From Laccaria trichodermophora (Eukaryota; Basidiomycota; Agaricomycetes; Agaricales; Hydnangiaceae): DNA of 64,000 nucleotides. The stretch covers positions 372,001 through 436,000 of the forward strand of contig JACTVC010000028.1 of assembly GCA_018417955.1 (NCBI GenBank), given 5' to 3'. Each line of letters begins with the position of its first letter. The first letter of the stretch is position 1. Shown piece after piece: positions 43,771 to 54,118 of this stretch. Both the position numbers and the translations under genes were made by a program. Below the pieces are notes generated by a model. That model saw only the letters and a program-made list of their open reading frames with translations, searched no databases and was not told the DNA's origin.

Positions 43771-46700
43771 ATGGCCGGACGACCCTCTCACGTGTTCGGA
43801 GCTGGTCACAACGACACTAGGCGCTACAATCCCAGGAGGATCCCCAGCTTCGCAGGTTACGACGCCATTCCCTTATTACCACCACCACCTGCCTATGAAC
43901 TACCTGCCCCGGTCCATGGCAGATACGTACAAAAGGGTAATAAGCTCTGGGAAATAACGTCCCCGAATTCGTTACTCAATGCTTTTTGCCCGGGTATAAG
44001 GCCCAGCAATCTGAATTTACGAGTGGACCATTTCAAGGAGGAACACAGACGCTACGACGGGCACGCGGGCCCGTTTGACCCCACAAGAAACGCCCAACTC
44101 TGGTTCCCTGGCAAGGAATGGAGGGCTCTCATCATCTCGCCCGCTGCGGCTAGCCCGCGCGACAGTCCCGAGTATGAATCCCTGCGCAACTGCTGGAAAA
44201 GCGACGGAGTACCTGCCTTCGACACTGGGTCACTCAGTAACACTTACATCGACAAATTAATTGGAATCAATCAGGAGACGGAAAAACGGATGACGGCCCT
44301 ACATCTAGTTCACAATAACTATCATTCCTTCGAATCGAATCATCGAGCCCTATGGAGCGCGGAAATCCGACCATCAGTACCCTCCTCTGAGTACCTAGAC
44401 ACGTTACGACGAATCAACCGCTTTCCCGTCGCGGTCGACCTTGTCACGGAAGCTCAGAGAGGAATAAAGGATAAAAGAGCCTTTATTGACTATGTATCGC
44501 GACTACAGGCCTCTCGATCCTGGAGACCGGACCCGAACGCTCAAACTAAAATGGCTGATGAACGTTATGTAGGAGTTTGGCTCAATGGGATGGAAGAAGA
44601 ACAAGCCCGATGGTACCTGAAGGAAGGGATACCATGCTTCGTCGTACGAGAACTTGAACGTCATGAGCGCGGACAGCTCGCTGCTTACGACTTCAGGATC
44701 GACTTCGCAGCTGGCTCCAGCGCGGCCCCGATCCATTGGAGCGTTAATGAGTACGACGCTGCGGCAATAACACAAGGCGATTTGACCCTGTCCGACACCA
44801 AGCGAGTGCACGACCCCGGTTGGATCTGGCCCACTTCCTTATCGAAAGGAAAGAAGTCCAAAAAAGGCAAATCAACTGAGGAAGTAGCAACGGACTACGA
44901 GCCTCCTCCTCCTGTCACGATGGTTATTGCCAAGGACAGAGTGCCGTGGATCAAACCTCCTGCCGTGAAGAAAGCAGAAGCCTCTCGACCTGGAGCTCCT
45001 CCACATGAACGGAAAATTTGGCTGAAATACTTGGAACAATACCATCCAGAAGGAACGTTCAGGGAAATCGGCTCGAAGGCCACAGTCGATCGCAGAACTC
45101 ACTCCATGTTCGATCGGGATAAGCGTTGGCAGATCCTATTCTTACGAAGTCCCAAAGCTCCCGTGGGGTGCGTATCAGATACCAGCATTTACGGTCAGCC
45201 GTGTCCCATGGGAATCTACACCGATTTACGTGGTATCAGGCGTCAACGACCCTCTTGGATCTACAGTGATCAGGAACCTCGCGCCGGGCATGCAGGAAAG
45301 ATAGCCCCCACTCCTAGACCAGATGAGCTCCCTCGATTAGGAGGACCTTCCCCTTTAGCCCCGGACGATGACGATGACAGTGATGATGACTACTACCCTC
45401 AGTTCAAGGACAAAGGCGAACCCCCCAAGGAATCAGAAGAAGTGCAGGAGACGTCAACAAAGAGCGCGACAACGTTGCCCGCTGCTCCCGTTCCTGAGTC
45501 TAGACCCGCTGCCGCTGGCGCGACAATGACTTTTGGAACCATTCCTCCAGAAATTGAACCGCTGCTCCCATCATCAATTCCGAGGCAGGATAGTCACGAA
45601 GAAGAGGACGATGTGGTATCGCTGGGAGACGAAGACTGGAATGGAGAAGCCATGGGGCCCCAAATACCAACGGTACAAGATACGAGAGTGGTGGCTGCCG
45701 AACCAGTCGCGGAAGACCCTTTGGAATTCGCCTCGTCATATCTGATGCTGTACGGAGTGCCCCTGTCCGAGGACTTTACCTCGATTCAGACCTTGGTAGT
45801 GGATACGGCCGCTCGGCTCCAATTAACAGTGAGACGCATATTCAGAACCGTCGTCGGCCAAAGACAGAGTTTTTGGCTGGAGACTGGAAACGTGGATCAC
45901 GCCCGACAGCTCCGACTCTACCTGCATCATCGAAGAGAAAATGGACTGGAGCTACTGGTCTCATTCGCCAACTATGAGGATTACATTGGAGCATTAGTAC
46001 GCTCCACTCATACTTGGTCTTCCAACTCTGCCCCTGCCCCCGTTCCTTCTGCAGTCCTTCCCTTGGAAGCCGTCGCCGTGTCCCACCAACCCACCCCACC
46101 AATGGCCAGCTCATCAGTACTCGGGACAAGAAGTCGTGGGCGTTCCCCTGGTAGTGCTAGGCGGATTTCGCCCTCACCAGAACGGTATCGACCGAGTAGA
46201 CGGTCCCCAATTAGGTCCCGTTGTCATTCGCCTATGCGACCTGTTCATCAGCGGCGTCGATATCAACGCTCACCCTCGCCGTACTTTAGACACCGGTCGT
46301 CCCCCCGACGCTCTGTTTCTCCTATGCGTCGATCGCGTGCCTCCCCTCGCCCGTCTTCACGCAGTCGACCCTTTTTACCTAGTGAGCGTGTTCAAGTCGC
46401 TGGCTCTGTGGCCCCTGTTGAATCAGTACAAATTCCTCCCCTTCCTTCACTGTTGAGTGCCCCCGCCGTGATAGGATTATCCCCTGAAGCCCCGCTGCCC
46501 TTTGGCGCGAATTTAGCCTTCATGTGGTCTCCTACTGGCAATACCTTGAGCCCTGTGTTGATACAAGGTAACGCTACGGTCATTCCCTATGCCTTGCCTC
46601 CGTCTATGCCAACCCCCAGCGCATTGCTCCCTTGGCCAGTCGCGGCGTCCTTGCCTTACCCGTCGGCGGGGAGTCCCCCTATAACGTCTGCAATGGCAGT

Positions 46701-47211
46701 GGACAATGCCCCTTCGACGCTGGCTGCACGCATCACGGATAGCCGGGAACTCCCTCGTTCGCCTTCTCCGACCATCGTCCGGCAACCCACGCTCATGTCT
46801 CGAATGACAGCCAATCTCGCAGCACGGTTGAGCGATCCGGGCGTTGCTTCTCTGTCGTCTCGGCTGTCAGACCCAAATCGTCCATCTTTGGAAGATAGGT
46901 TGGAAATGGGTGATCGAATGTCGATAGACCACCCTCCTCCTATGGACACCTTGACCCCAGACAACCTCAACTTGGCTGCCGTGAGTGAACGAATGGCCTC
47001 CGCCGGCCCGCTTATCCTTGATCCTGTCGCATATGACAACCCGTGGCGGCCACAAGGCGAACGAGATGACGCGGAAGAGGAGAGTTCTGCAGAAGAGGTT
47101 GCGTACAAAAAGACGAAGAGAGGCAGGCGCTCGGGACAAAAAATTCAAGGTTATCGAAGGAGGGACGAGGAACGCGAGGACCGACGTCGCCGTAACCAGC
47201 GCCGCCGCTAG
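43771..47211 (+). CDS. Additional ORF in the env position: 1146-residue SR-rich protein
   Basis: A single uninterrupted frame of 1146 codons between integrase and 3' LTR, on the coding strand. It is not an envelope protein: no signal peptide, no transmembrane helix. Visible parts are a Pro-rich N-terminus ('LLPPPPAYELPAPV'), a globular region to about residue 400 with 'VWLNGMEEEQARWYLKEGIP', then 'CFVVRELERHE' (about 286-300), an acidic linker ('DDDDDSDDDYYP', about 530), a possible RRM-like segment (about 650-750, 'LMLYGVPLSEDFTSIQTLVV'), an Arg/Ser-rich region (about 786-872, many RSP/SPR repeats), and a Ser/Pro-rich tail ending in basic residues. A role in RNA binding or nuclear trafficking of element RNA is a guess from composition. 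The 165-nt spacer after integrase holds acceptor-like sites (TATACAG near 43650), so a spliced mRNA is conceivable. Confidence 0.85.
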   Translation: MAGRPSHVFGAGHNDTRRYNPRRIPSFAGYDAIPLLPPPPAYELPAPVHGRYVQKGNKLWEITSPNSLLNAFCPGIRPSNLNLRVDHFKEEHRRYDGHAGPFDPTRNAQLWFPGKEWRALIISPAAASPRDSPEYESLRNCWKSDGVPAFDTGSLSNTYIDKLIGINQETEKRMTALHLVHNNYHSFESNHRALWSAEIRPSVPSSEYLDTLRRINRFPVAVDLVTEAQRGIKDKRAFIDYVSRLQASRSWRPDPNAQTKMADERYVGVWLNGMEEEQARWYLKEGIPCFVVRELERHERGQLAAYDFRIDFAAGSSAAPIHWSVNEYDAAAITQGDLTLSDTKRVHDPGWIWPTSLSKGKKSKKGKSTEEVATDYEPPPPVTMVIAKDRVPWIKPPAVKKAEASRPGAPPHERKIWLKYLEQYHPEGTFREIGSKATVDRRTHSMFDRDKRWQILFLRSPKAPVGCVSDTSIYGQPCPMGIYTDLRGIRRQRPSWIYSDQEPRAGHAGKIAPTPRPDELPRLGGPSPLAPDDDDDSDDDYYPQFKDKGEPPKESEEVQETSTKSATTLPAAPVPESRPAAAGATMTFGTIPPEIEPLLPSSIPRQDSHEEEDDVVSLGDEDWNGEAMGPQIPTVQDTRVVAAEPVAEDPLEFASSYLMLYGVPLSEDFTSIQTLVVDTAARLQLTVRRIFRTVVGQRQSFWLETGNVDHARQLRLYLHHRRENGLELLVSFANYEDYIGALVRSTHTWSSNSAPAPVPSAVLPLEAVAVSHQPTPPMASSSVLGTRSRGRSPGSARRISPSPERYRPSRRSPIRSRCHSPMRPVHQRRRYQRSPSPYFRHRSSPRRSVSPMRRSRASPRPSSRSRPFLPSERVQVAGSVAPVESVQIPPLPSLLSAPAVIGLSPEAPLPFGANLAFMWSPTGNTLSPVLIQGNATVIPYALPPSMPTPSALLPWPVAASLPYPSAGSPPITSAMAVDNAPSTLAARITDSRELPRSPSPTIVRQPTLMSRMTANLAARLSDPGVASLSSRLSDPNRPSLEDRLEMGDRMSIDHPPPMDTLTPDNLNLAAVSERMASAGPLILDPVAYDNPWRPQGERDDAEEESSAEEVAYKKTKRGRRSGQKIQGYRRRDEEREDRRRRNQRRR

Positions 47212-47249
47212 ACAATTGCTAACCCTATTATTCGATGCTCCAATCTCAT

Positions 47250-47259
47250 GGGGGGGCTT
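47250..47259 (+). promoter_or_regulatory. Polypurine tract candidate
   Basis: A run of seven G (47250-47256) directly before the 3' LTR, at the expected position of the plus-strand primer. Confidence 0.55.
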
Positions 47260-47626
47260 TGTGATACCGTACTAGTACTTACATGACATAGGATCATCTT
47301 GTTGGCACCTGTTTGTTACTTGTTATATTGTGTTAGACTACGCTTTCTTGTAAGTTACCTTTTACCATGATTATACATAATACGTGGATTGGGTCGCGGA
47401 TACGATTTACGGTTAGGCGACCCATCGTCTCCCCTCCGGGATACAAGAGCCCTGCGCCGGGTGACAGCGCCCCGAGTCCGGGGTCACAGGACTTCATAGG
47501 CGCGCAACCGCCACACGGAACCGCGCCACCAACACAAGACAACTACGTAGTCCCTCCTACGACCGACACTCTCGCCTCACACTCACGGCTTCGTCGAGAA
47601 GACCACCACGACCGTCAGGTTTCACA
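47260..47626 (+). repeat. 3' LTR
   Basis: 367 bp, identical to the 5' LTR except one transition. Its last bases supply the stop codon of the interrupted minus-strand gene. Confidence 0.95.
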
Positions 47627-50600
47627 AACGGCCGCACTTTTCTTTCCCAGCGGGATCTGCACGTTTTTTCCCCAGTGCTTTGGTACTAGCAACAGGTCGT
47701 GCATGGGGACTTTGGCTTCCTCCATCCTCGTCTGATCCGTCACTGTCTCCCGAAGGCCTCTGTGGAGGTGGCTTACTTTCCACCAAACGACGTAAAATTC
47801 GCGTAAACTCCGTGCCGGGATCGCCTGACTTGTCATTGCCTGCTGAAGGTCTTTGTGCAGGACGTGTGCCCTTCACCAAACGACGTCGAACCTGATGAAT
47901 CCTCTCCTCCCTGGATCCGTCACCCAGTGGTGAAACCTTTTTCGAAGCCTTTTTGCTCTTGATTCGATGACGGTCATCCTGCTTATCGGCTTCCTTCATT
48001 ATCCTTTCGTCATCAGCCTCCTCCTCCTCAGTGTTCATCTTGTCGTGTCCAAGTCCCTGATTCTTTTGTGCATGTTCACGTAGCTCTAATTTTGCCTTCG
48101 TGGTCTGACTATAGTCACTGGGCGTCAATGTAGATGCTGTCCTGTACCCCGAACGATGGTGGTCCGTCTGCAAGTCGGCCTCTGAGTCTGGTTCTTCGTC
48201 TGGTATGCACTGCGCCTGAGGGTGTTGATTGCCATGGATGATGCAGGGAGGCAGGCCTCTCCGCTGGCTCGACTCTGTAACCTGGTCTTCTACTTCGAGC
48301 CCTGCCTCTGTTTCGGGTGCTTCGTCGGCTGTCTCTGCTTCGTCGCCCAACTTGCCAAACTCTGCTTCGTTGCCTGACCCTGCTTCATCACCCAACTCTG
48401 CTTCGTCTACTGATGCTGCATCGCACCCTGACTGTGGTTGGTCCTTAGACTCTGCATACTTTGCTGCCGAGCGTTTTGCCGCCAAGCGTTTAGCCCGATG
48501 CCTGGCGATTATCTCCGCTTCCTCCCACCATACCTCCACCTCTCCAAGACGGTTCGTCGCAGGAGGGGGATCGGTGGTGTAGCCTTCCGGGAGAGACTCC
48601 CATCGTTCACTCGCCCGATTGTGCCAGGAAGTAAACCGGGTATACGGATGGGCAGGGCGAGCATCTGTGGCTATCCAAATTCTCGAACGATGTCCAATGT
48701 AACCCATCCCTTCCATGACTCTGCCAATACGGCAGAAGTAAACGGTTACTGGATGCGGAAGAGATGACGGGGAAGGGAGGGGCAGCCCATCATCTGATGG
48801 CATCGTCGAATCGAAATCTTCATCACTGGACGCCGGGTCAGGGGTCTTGGGTTCACGATAGGCCAATGTAGGATCAATAAGAAGTAAGGAAGGTATGTCG
48901 GGCCTATTGCGTAACGTGTAGAGGCCACGCGAACGAGGCTCAGCCTGAGTGGGGCCGGGAATGGGTGAAGAGGGAAAGACACCAGATGATTCATTTCTGT
49001 AGCGTAGTCAAAAACCACTCTTACTCTAAATAATCCAAGATACGTACGTCGGAATGAGAGTTGATCTGATGGAAAATGTGGCCTCCACTGGCGGAGAAAC
49101 TCTGGCAGAAGCAGCACTACAAGTCATGGTAAGCCAGATAGGAACAATCATGATAAGTGACTCACGTCAACCTGGCCTGGACAGACAACGGAAGGCCGAA
49201 CCCAATCAAACCAGACATTCCCCTGAGGCATAAGATCAATACGGTCTTCGTCAGAGCTCCTTTTCAGCACTTACCTGCCCCCCGTATTGTCTGCGCGACG
49301 TGCAGGCGGGGAGTTCTCCAAGTATGATGGGCGGTTCTTCGGATCTTTGTTAAAGTACAAGTCATCAGCAGCTACGGTCAAATTGTCCATGACTCTGCAG
49401 AGTTACAGTCAGTCGTACACCCAATCAATGTAGATGTCTAGGCAACCAACCGATTGGTGTGGGATATAAGTTCCTGGGTGGGAGTTGCGTCTGGATCAGC
49501 AATATTATGCACCCTGTAAAGTTGTTAGAGAAATTTTGAACAAGGGGAAGCAGCGAACAAGGAGTTAACGCTGGTGAAACCCGAGTGAAATGACATGGAG
49601 TCAAATTTCACTCAGGTGAGGACTCGCCGCGACAAGGAGTCAAACGGAGAGCCCTGAAAAAGGCAGACGTACGCACACTTGCTTGAGGCCGTACATGCGG
49701 AAAGACTTCGTCAGACTGAGCTTGACGTGAGCCGAGTGGGAGCCAGTCCCAGACGCCGCACCACTCCCTCCAGGGACCGCATCGGTGAAGACATTGTCGA
49801 CGATGGGGTTTGACCCGTCACCAACGTTCAGCTTCAGTGGATCGGAATCCAGCAGCTGATTAGCCCTCAGTTTGAAGGCGGAGATGGGCACCACCTCCAT
49901 TGAACGTCCCAGAGTCTCACAGGGTTCAGTGTCGACAATGGCGTCGTTCCCATCTTGGTTGTCCATGAACCTAAAGTTCACGATCAGACTCGCACCACCC
50001 CGGATGAATCGCTAACGAGACCTCACCTGATGTTGTCCGCCATTGGGGTAGACTTTTCGGGTTCAGAATCACTTGGTAGAATTTTTGTTTCTGCCTTGGA
50101 TTTGTTTCTGCACCCAAACATTACTTCGTTGATTTCCCTTGAGAGGCAAACACATACTTTTTGGCCCGACTGGGCCTGGAAGCCACCGGAGTAGGAGCGT
50201 CGTCAACGGCGGTGTTGACTACAGCCTCCGACTTTTCGGGTTCTGACTGACTCTGTAGATTCTTCTCTACAGGCTTGGCTTTATTTCTGCAATAAAACAT
50301 TAGTTCATTGTTTTCCCTTAAGCCGCAAACCTACTTTTTGGCCCGACCACGTTGAGCAGCAGCCGGTGTAGGAGCCTCGTCAACGGTGGTGTTGACTACA
50401 GCAGCAGCGACCTTCCTGACTCGAGTACGAGGGCCTGTGGCCTGAGTGGGCGCGGTCTTCCCGACGACGTCGCCGCCAGTCTCAGCATCTGTTACACTGA
50501 AATACGTTGAGGTGGAAGTTATCGCTACCAAGGGTAAGACCATACCTATCGTCGTGTGTACTTTGTGCCGCCTTCACCGCTCCCTTCTGCAAAAATATTT

Positions 50601-50721
50601 TAACGACGTGGCAAACGGTGGCAGAGGAGTCTCTAACCTTGGGGGAAGCATTGCCTCTACCCACCACAAGGGGTGGAACGACAACAGGCTTACGAGAGCG
50701 AAGTTGACGAGGTTCTGACAT
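47622..50721 (-). CDS. Unknown multi-exon protein, 3' end replaced by the LTR
   Basis: Eleven exons: 50721-50638, 50586-50546, 50496-50335, 50286-50158, 50107-50027, 49970-49677, 49513-49451, 49394-49275, 49222-49166, 49116-49048, 48996-47622; 824 codons, all phases agree. I do not recognise the family. It starts basic ('MSEPRQLRSRKPVVVPP'). Three exons carry a repeated module around 'SEPEKSEAVVNTAVDDAPTP' and 'SRAKK'. The middle reads 'KLNVGDGSNPIVDNVF' and 'HVKLSLTKSFRMYGLKQ'. The C-terminal part has 'YFCRIGRVMEGMGYIGHRSR', 'WWEEAEIIARHRAKRLAAKR' and long acidic/Gln-rich low-complexity stretches. The final TGA lies inside the LTR, so the natural C-terminus is lost. Intron 6 is one of the long triple-hairpin introns. 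Confidence 0.75.
49514..49676 (-). repeat. Triple-hairpin intron I (163 nt)
   Basis: Coding intron of the minus gene, donor GTGCGT at 49676. Hairpins on plus coordinates: 49552-49572 (stem AGCG/CGCT), 49582-49614 (9-bp stem GAGTGAAAT/ATTTCACTC), 49627-49647. Read on the sense strand their 13-nt cores are TTAACTCCTTGTT, TTGACTCCATGTC and TTGACTCCTTGTC. The first has inner stem AAC/GTT instead of GAC/GTC, a compensated change. Confidence 0.85.
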
Positions 50722-51379
50722 TATAGTTGTTAGTTTTGGTATTGGCTTTTTTGTTCGAAATTCGAGGGCTTTTTTGTGAATGGGAAAGGTCAGAGAGGCG
50801 TCCACGGGGTTTCTAATATATATTCATCTTTTTACTTACGTCAGGACAAAACCAAGCTAACCCGAAGGGATTTGTTGTTGCATGTTATGCGTGTAATGTT
50901 GCACTACAGTTGGAATTCATTGTAATGACGAGGCGCAAGTCCCTAATCTCGGGGTCAGCTCATAGCAATAATCGGGCGGATTGGACATAGACAATAGCTT
51001 ACACGATGGATCTGTATAACTGACCAGCCATAATGAAGAACTTAGCTGGTGCCTTAAATTAGGCATTGGCATTCAAATTCTGAAATAGATATATCCGCGA
51101 TGAGCGCATCTACGTAGGTCGTCGAGGCCAACTTACCCTGCCAAAAGAGAGAGGGACGGAGGTGCCTAAACAAGGCCAAGGAACAACATCGCTGCATAGC
51201 GTCCGGGCTATTGTTGGGTTGAATTAGACGGCCAGCCACGAGTGGGTGCAGGGTTGACAATAGCATTGCCGGGCGAGCTTCTATAGCACTAGGTAAAGTC
51301 GGCAGGTTTCATACGTGTTGTGATCAAGAAGGTGGATCGGAGTGTGCGCAAGCGATAGAGGTCCCATGATAACCAGCTC
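50722..51379. other. 5' flank of the minus gene, no ORF supported
   Basis: Probably leader and intron sequence of the minus transcript. No coding exon recognised. Confidence 0.35.
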
Positions 51380-51431
51380 GAACGGCGGGCAGCACTGGTC
51401 TGAAAGATATAGCGCGAGAACTGCCTCCGAT

Positions 51432-51610
51432 CTGTGTGAAAACAATTAGCATTGACTTCAAGCTGGCCCTTTGAGAAAATAGCGGCGACAACGAGTCAAA
51501 CCGCCAGAATGAAAAGCCGACAAGGAGTCAAAGCCTTGGCCACGAGGACGACAAAGAGTCAAATCCATGTGCGCCAGAAGGGGACAAAGCAAGTCAATCG
51601 AAGTACTCAC
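51432..51610 (-). repeat. Triple-hairpin intron II (179 nt)
   Basis: Donor GTGAGT at 51610, acceptor CACACAG ending at 51432, branch-like GCTAAT. Hairpins at 51482-51504, 51512-51537 and 51541-51571. Sense-strand cores: TTGACTCTTTGTC, TTGACTCCTTGTC, TTGACTCGTTGTC, each closed by a U.G pair. Confidence 0.8.
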
Positions 51611-51855
51611 ATTTCAAGAAAGTGAAACCATCCGCCCAGAAGAAAGGACGCGGTGAAGAAAGGACCTTGAAGGAAACAAGAGAAACGTCGGACAAACAGG
51701 GAACAAGGGAAGGGGGATGCGTCGGAGAAAGAAGGCGGGAGAGTGGCTTTCAACAGCGATCAATCACATTTGAAAGAGGCGGCGATGTAAGGAGCGTGAA
51801 CGGCGGGCAAGAATTGGCCCGACAAGTTAGAATGGCCTAGCACAGAAACACCGAT

Positions 51856-52035
51856 CTAATTGAAAACAATGAGCATCGTCTTCAATCCGGCGATTTGAGA
51901 GAAAAGCGGCGACAAAGAGTCAAACCGCCAGAGTGAAAGGCCGACAATGAGTCAAGGCCTTCGCAACAAGGACGACAATGAGTCAAATCCTTGTGCGCTA
52001 GAAGGGAGACAAAGTGAGCGAATGGGAGTACTCAC
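51856..52035 (-). repeat. Triple-hairpin intron III (180 nt)
   Basis: Donor GTGAGT at 52035, acceptor ATTAG ending at 51856. Hairpins at 51906-51928, 51937-51961 (perfect AAGGCC/GGCCTT stem) and 51966-51994 (ACAAGGA/TCCTTGT). Two of the three cores have loop TCATT. It is the duplicate of intron II with stems changed but still paired. Confidence 0.8.
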
Positions 52036-52305
52036 ATTTCAAGAAAAAACCATCCACCCAGAAGAAAGGACGCGGTGAATAAAGGACCTTGAAGGATACA
52101 AGAGAAGCGTCGGACAAACAGGGAACAAGGGAAGCGGGATGCGTCGGAGAAAGAGGGCGGGAGATCTAGAGTGGCTGTCAACGGTGATCAAAAGTTCGGA
52201 GATCAAGATCAGAGTTTGATAAGATAATACTGTACATGTAAGAAACCTTACCTGTGCTCTTTCAAGTTACTCTCGTCGTCCACTGCCTCGCAGACGAACT
52301 ATACG
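52036..52305. promoter_or_regulatory. Bidirectional promoter / first-exon zone
   Basis: The hairpins face left up to 52035 and right from 52306, so both transcripts should start in this interval. No clear TATA pair seen. Inferred from intron orientation. Confidence 0.45.
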
Positions 52306-52467
52306 GTGAGTAATGCCCAATACATCTCTGTGGCCATGAAGGGCCGGGATTGGACTCTTTGTCGTCCCGTGTAGGCAGACCTTGACAGACCTTGACTCCT
52401 TGTCAGTCTGAGTTCGATCGAGTTGGACTCTTTGTCGCTCGCATCGTTGGTTAGCTTATTCACGTAG
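52306..52467 (+). repeat. Triple-hairpin intron IV (162 nt)
   Basis: Donor GTGAGT at 52306, acceptor CACGTAG ending at 52467, upstream of the ATG at 52625. Hairpins: 52345-52369 (CGGGA/TCCCG), 52386-52410 (CAGAC/GTCTG), 52419-52441 (CGAG/CTCG). Cores: TGGACTCTTTGTC, TTGACTCCTTGTC, TGGACTCTTTGTC. Confidence 0.85.
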
Positions 52468-52624
52468 GGTACTGGCGCTGACATGTTAATTTTGGTAGGG
52501 TGGTCCGCTCCTTGCGCCAAGGTTACATCCCGCGAACCAAGGCTCTGGCTCACGTTGGCCTCGGATTTGACGACGTAATCGCCTCTTTTGAACCTCGCTA
52601 GGTCGCTTCAATTCCTGTAGTCCG

Positions 52625-53309
52625 ATGGGTGACCTTTGGATGACGGTGGACTTCGCGATAGGTGAGTTTTTAAAAACGGTATAGTTCCCTGGCTAACTAT
52701 CCGTGTACTAGGCTTCCTGAAATTGCTATTTAGTTGATGGTGCTGCCATTTCCCCTCCATCGCTCGCTCACCCCTTGAGCACTGGTGAGCTGTCCTCCGA
52801 TGGCATGGCCTCTGGCAGACATAGCCGTGGGAGCGGATCGCACTCACCACCACCCACCATTCCCTATCCCGCGCCCGTTCCCAGGTCGCATCGCTTCAAC
52901 CCGATCGTCGCACCCACGTCTCGGGCCAGTGTTAGGGCACACAAACGGAGATCAAGCAGGACAAACGACGACAGTGATGAAGAGGACGACGACTTCCAGC
53001 CAGCCAACCTCTCAGCTGGAGGTGCCGATTCGTAGGTTTAATTTGGACTAATTCTTACCCATTATCTTCTTAGGCACTGCGAGACCATAGACGCCAAAGG
53101 AAGTGCGGAGAGGGATTATCTTGTAGGGAAAAATGGATCGTGTGGGCTAACACCTACGCGGTGTCCTGAAGAGCGTTGTGAAGAGCTGGCGGCTCATATC
53201 AGGTGCTGTTGCTCAAATATGTTGGCTTCTTCACAGCTAACATCCCTGCCTCTGCCTTCTACTCAGAAACTCGCGGCAGATAGTGAAAAACGACTCCAAT
53301 TCAAAATAG
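52625..53309 (+). CDS. Unknown small protein with cysteine motif
   Basis: Four exons: 52625-52661, 52734-53031, 53074-53202, 53267-53309; 168 residues with consistent phases. No family recognised. The N-terminal two thirds are low-complexity: Ser/Pro/Gly/His-rich ('GSGSHSPPPTIPYPAPVPRS'), then a basic patch ('VRAHKRRSSRTN') and an acidic patch ('DDSDEEDDDF'). The C-terminal 60 residues look folded, with 'KNGSCGLTPTRCPEERCEEL' and 'AAHIRNSRQIVK'; three or four cysteines could bind a metal. Its 5' leader carries triple-hairpin intron IV. It lies between the divergent minus gene and the larger plus gene at 54302. Confidence 0.65.
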
Positions 53310-53704
53310 TAGCAATGAGGGCTCGAACATCGGAGTGAACATCGGAGGACGGTTATTTAGAGGGTGGCACGCGAAGTTAAATGGAGGACACTGGCGAATT
53401 TGGGGGTGACCGTGTTTCGGAGACAACAGGATCGCTCAGGTGGTAGGTAAACATAACAATGCGCACTTTCCTACATTACAACGAAGCGCAAGAATGCGTT
53501 GTGGTCAGTTCGTCCTCATGGCGCGTATTACTATCAAGTCCAAATATTGACGCGTCTGATGTTCACGTGATACCGCTGATCCACGTGATTGGATTTTTGG
53601 GTGTTGATCAATGATCAACAGCGGTCCTACTTACCCGTTCCTTCTCAAGTCTCCTCATTGTTCCTCGAACTCCACAATAACTGGCGCCCAGCGGGACTCA
53701 AACA
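53310..53704 (+). other. Intergenic and promoter of the 54302 gene
   Basis: No ORF. Leader exon sequence of the next gene appears to end at 53704 (ACTCAAACA before the donor). Confidence 0.45.
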
Positions 53705-53891
53705 GTGAGTATTGCGTTTCGCCCCATTATCTTTCCCTCTCTTTCTGGAACTCGACTCCTTGTCGTTCCTTGGGATTGTGTGGATCTTGACTCCTTGTCG
53801 ATCCACCTTCCCTCCTTCCTGGGTTAGACTCCTTGTCGCTCAGTTTCGTTTCGCTTGGCCCCAGACCTACATACTGATCCGTCGTTCGTAG
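53705..53891 (+). repeat. Triple-hairpin intron V (187 nt)
   Basis: Donor GTGAGT at 53705, acceptor TTCGTAG ending at 53891. Hairpins: 53747-53769 (GGAAC/GTTCC), 53780-53806 (GTGGATC/GATCCAC), 53819-53843 (CTGGG/CTCAG with a wobble). Cores: TCGACTCCTTGTC, TTGACTCCTTGTC, TAGACTCCTTGTC. It is followed by a 55-nt leader exon and a normal 59-nt intron (53947-54005). Confidence 0.85.
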
Positions 53892-54118
53892 GTGTTCGCA
53901 AGCATCCTTCATTGTTTGCCCTTTGCCGAACAATACTTCGTTGATTGGTGAGTATTTCTTGTTGGCATGTATTCTCTTACTGATCAGCCGTTCCCTCAAA
54001 CTGCAGCCTCATTTCTCATTGCTTGAATCTTCCGAGCCGCACGTCTCTGGGGCTTCTACCGCCTCTCTCTCGCTTCCGGCTACCTACTCTAGTGCTCTAT
54101 CGACTGGTTTCTGATTGG

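Larger units (their letters stand above)
34618..47626 (+). mobile_element. Ty3/gypsy chromodomain LTR retrotransposon, 13.0 kb
   Basis: It is bounded by two 367-bp LTRs (34618-34984 and 47260-47626), each starting TGTGA and ending TCACA. Gene order is gag, protease, reverse transcriptase, RNase H, integrase with chromodomain, then an extra ORF. The order PR-RT-RH-IN and the chromodomain place it among Ty3/gypsy chromoviruses (Metaviridae-type). I compared the LTRs across their length and saw one difference (A at 34955, G at 47597), so insertion is recent. No 5-bp target duplication is present (ACACC before, AACGG after). Confidence 0.95.
51380..52210 (-). repeat. Two tandem copies of a ~418-bp leader unit
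   Basis: Copies at about 51380-51797 and 51798-52210, diverged by perhaps 10-15 percent. Each contains, on the minus strand, a pyrimidine-rich stretch, the donor TTGAAATGTGAGTACT, a triple-hairpin block and an acceptor before ATCGG. They look like duplicated 5' leader exon plus intron of the minus-strand transcript. Confidence 0.75.

Noticed and set aside
43771..47211. An envelope glycoprotein gene
   Set aside because: There is no signal peptide, transmembrane helix or cysteine pattern; the composition is Pro/Ser/Arg-rich.
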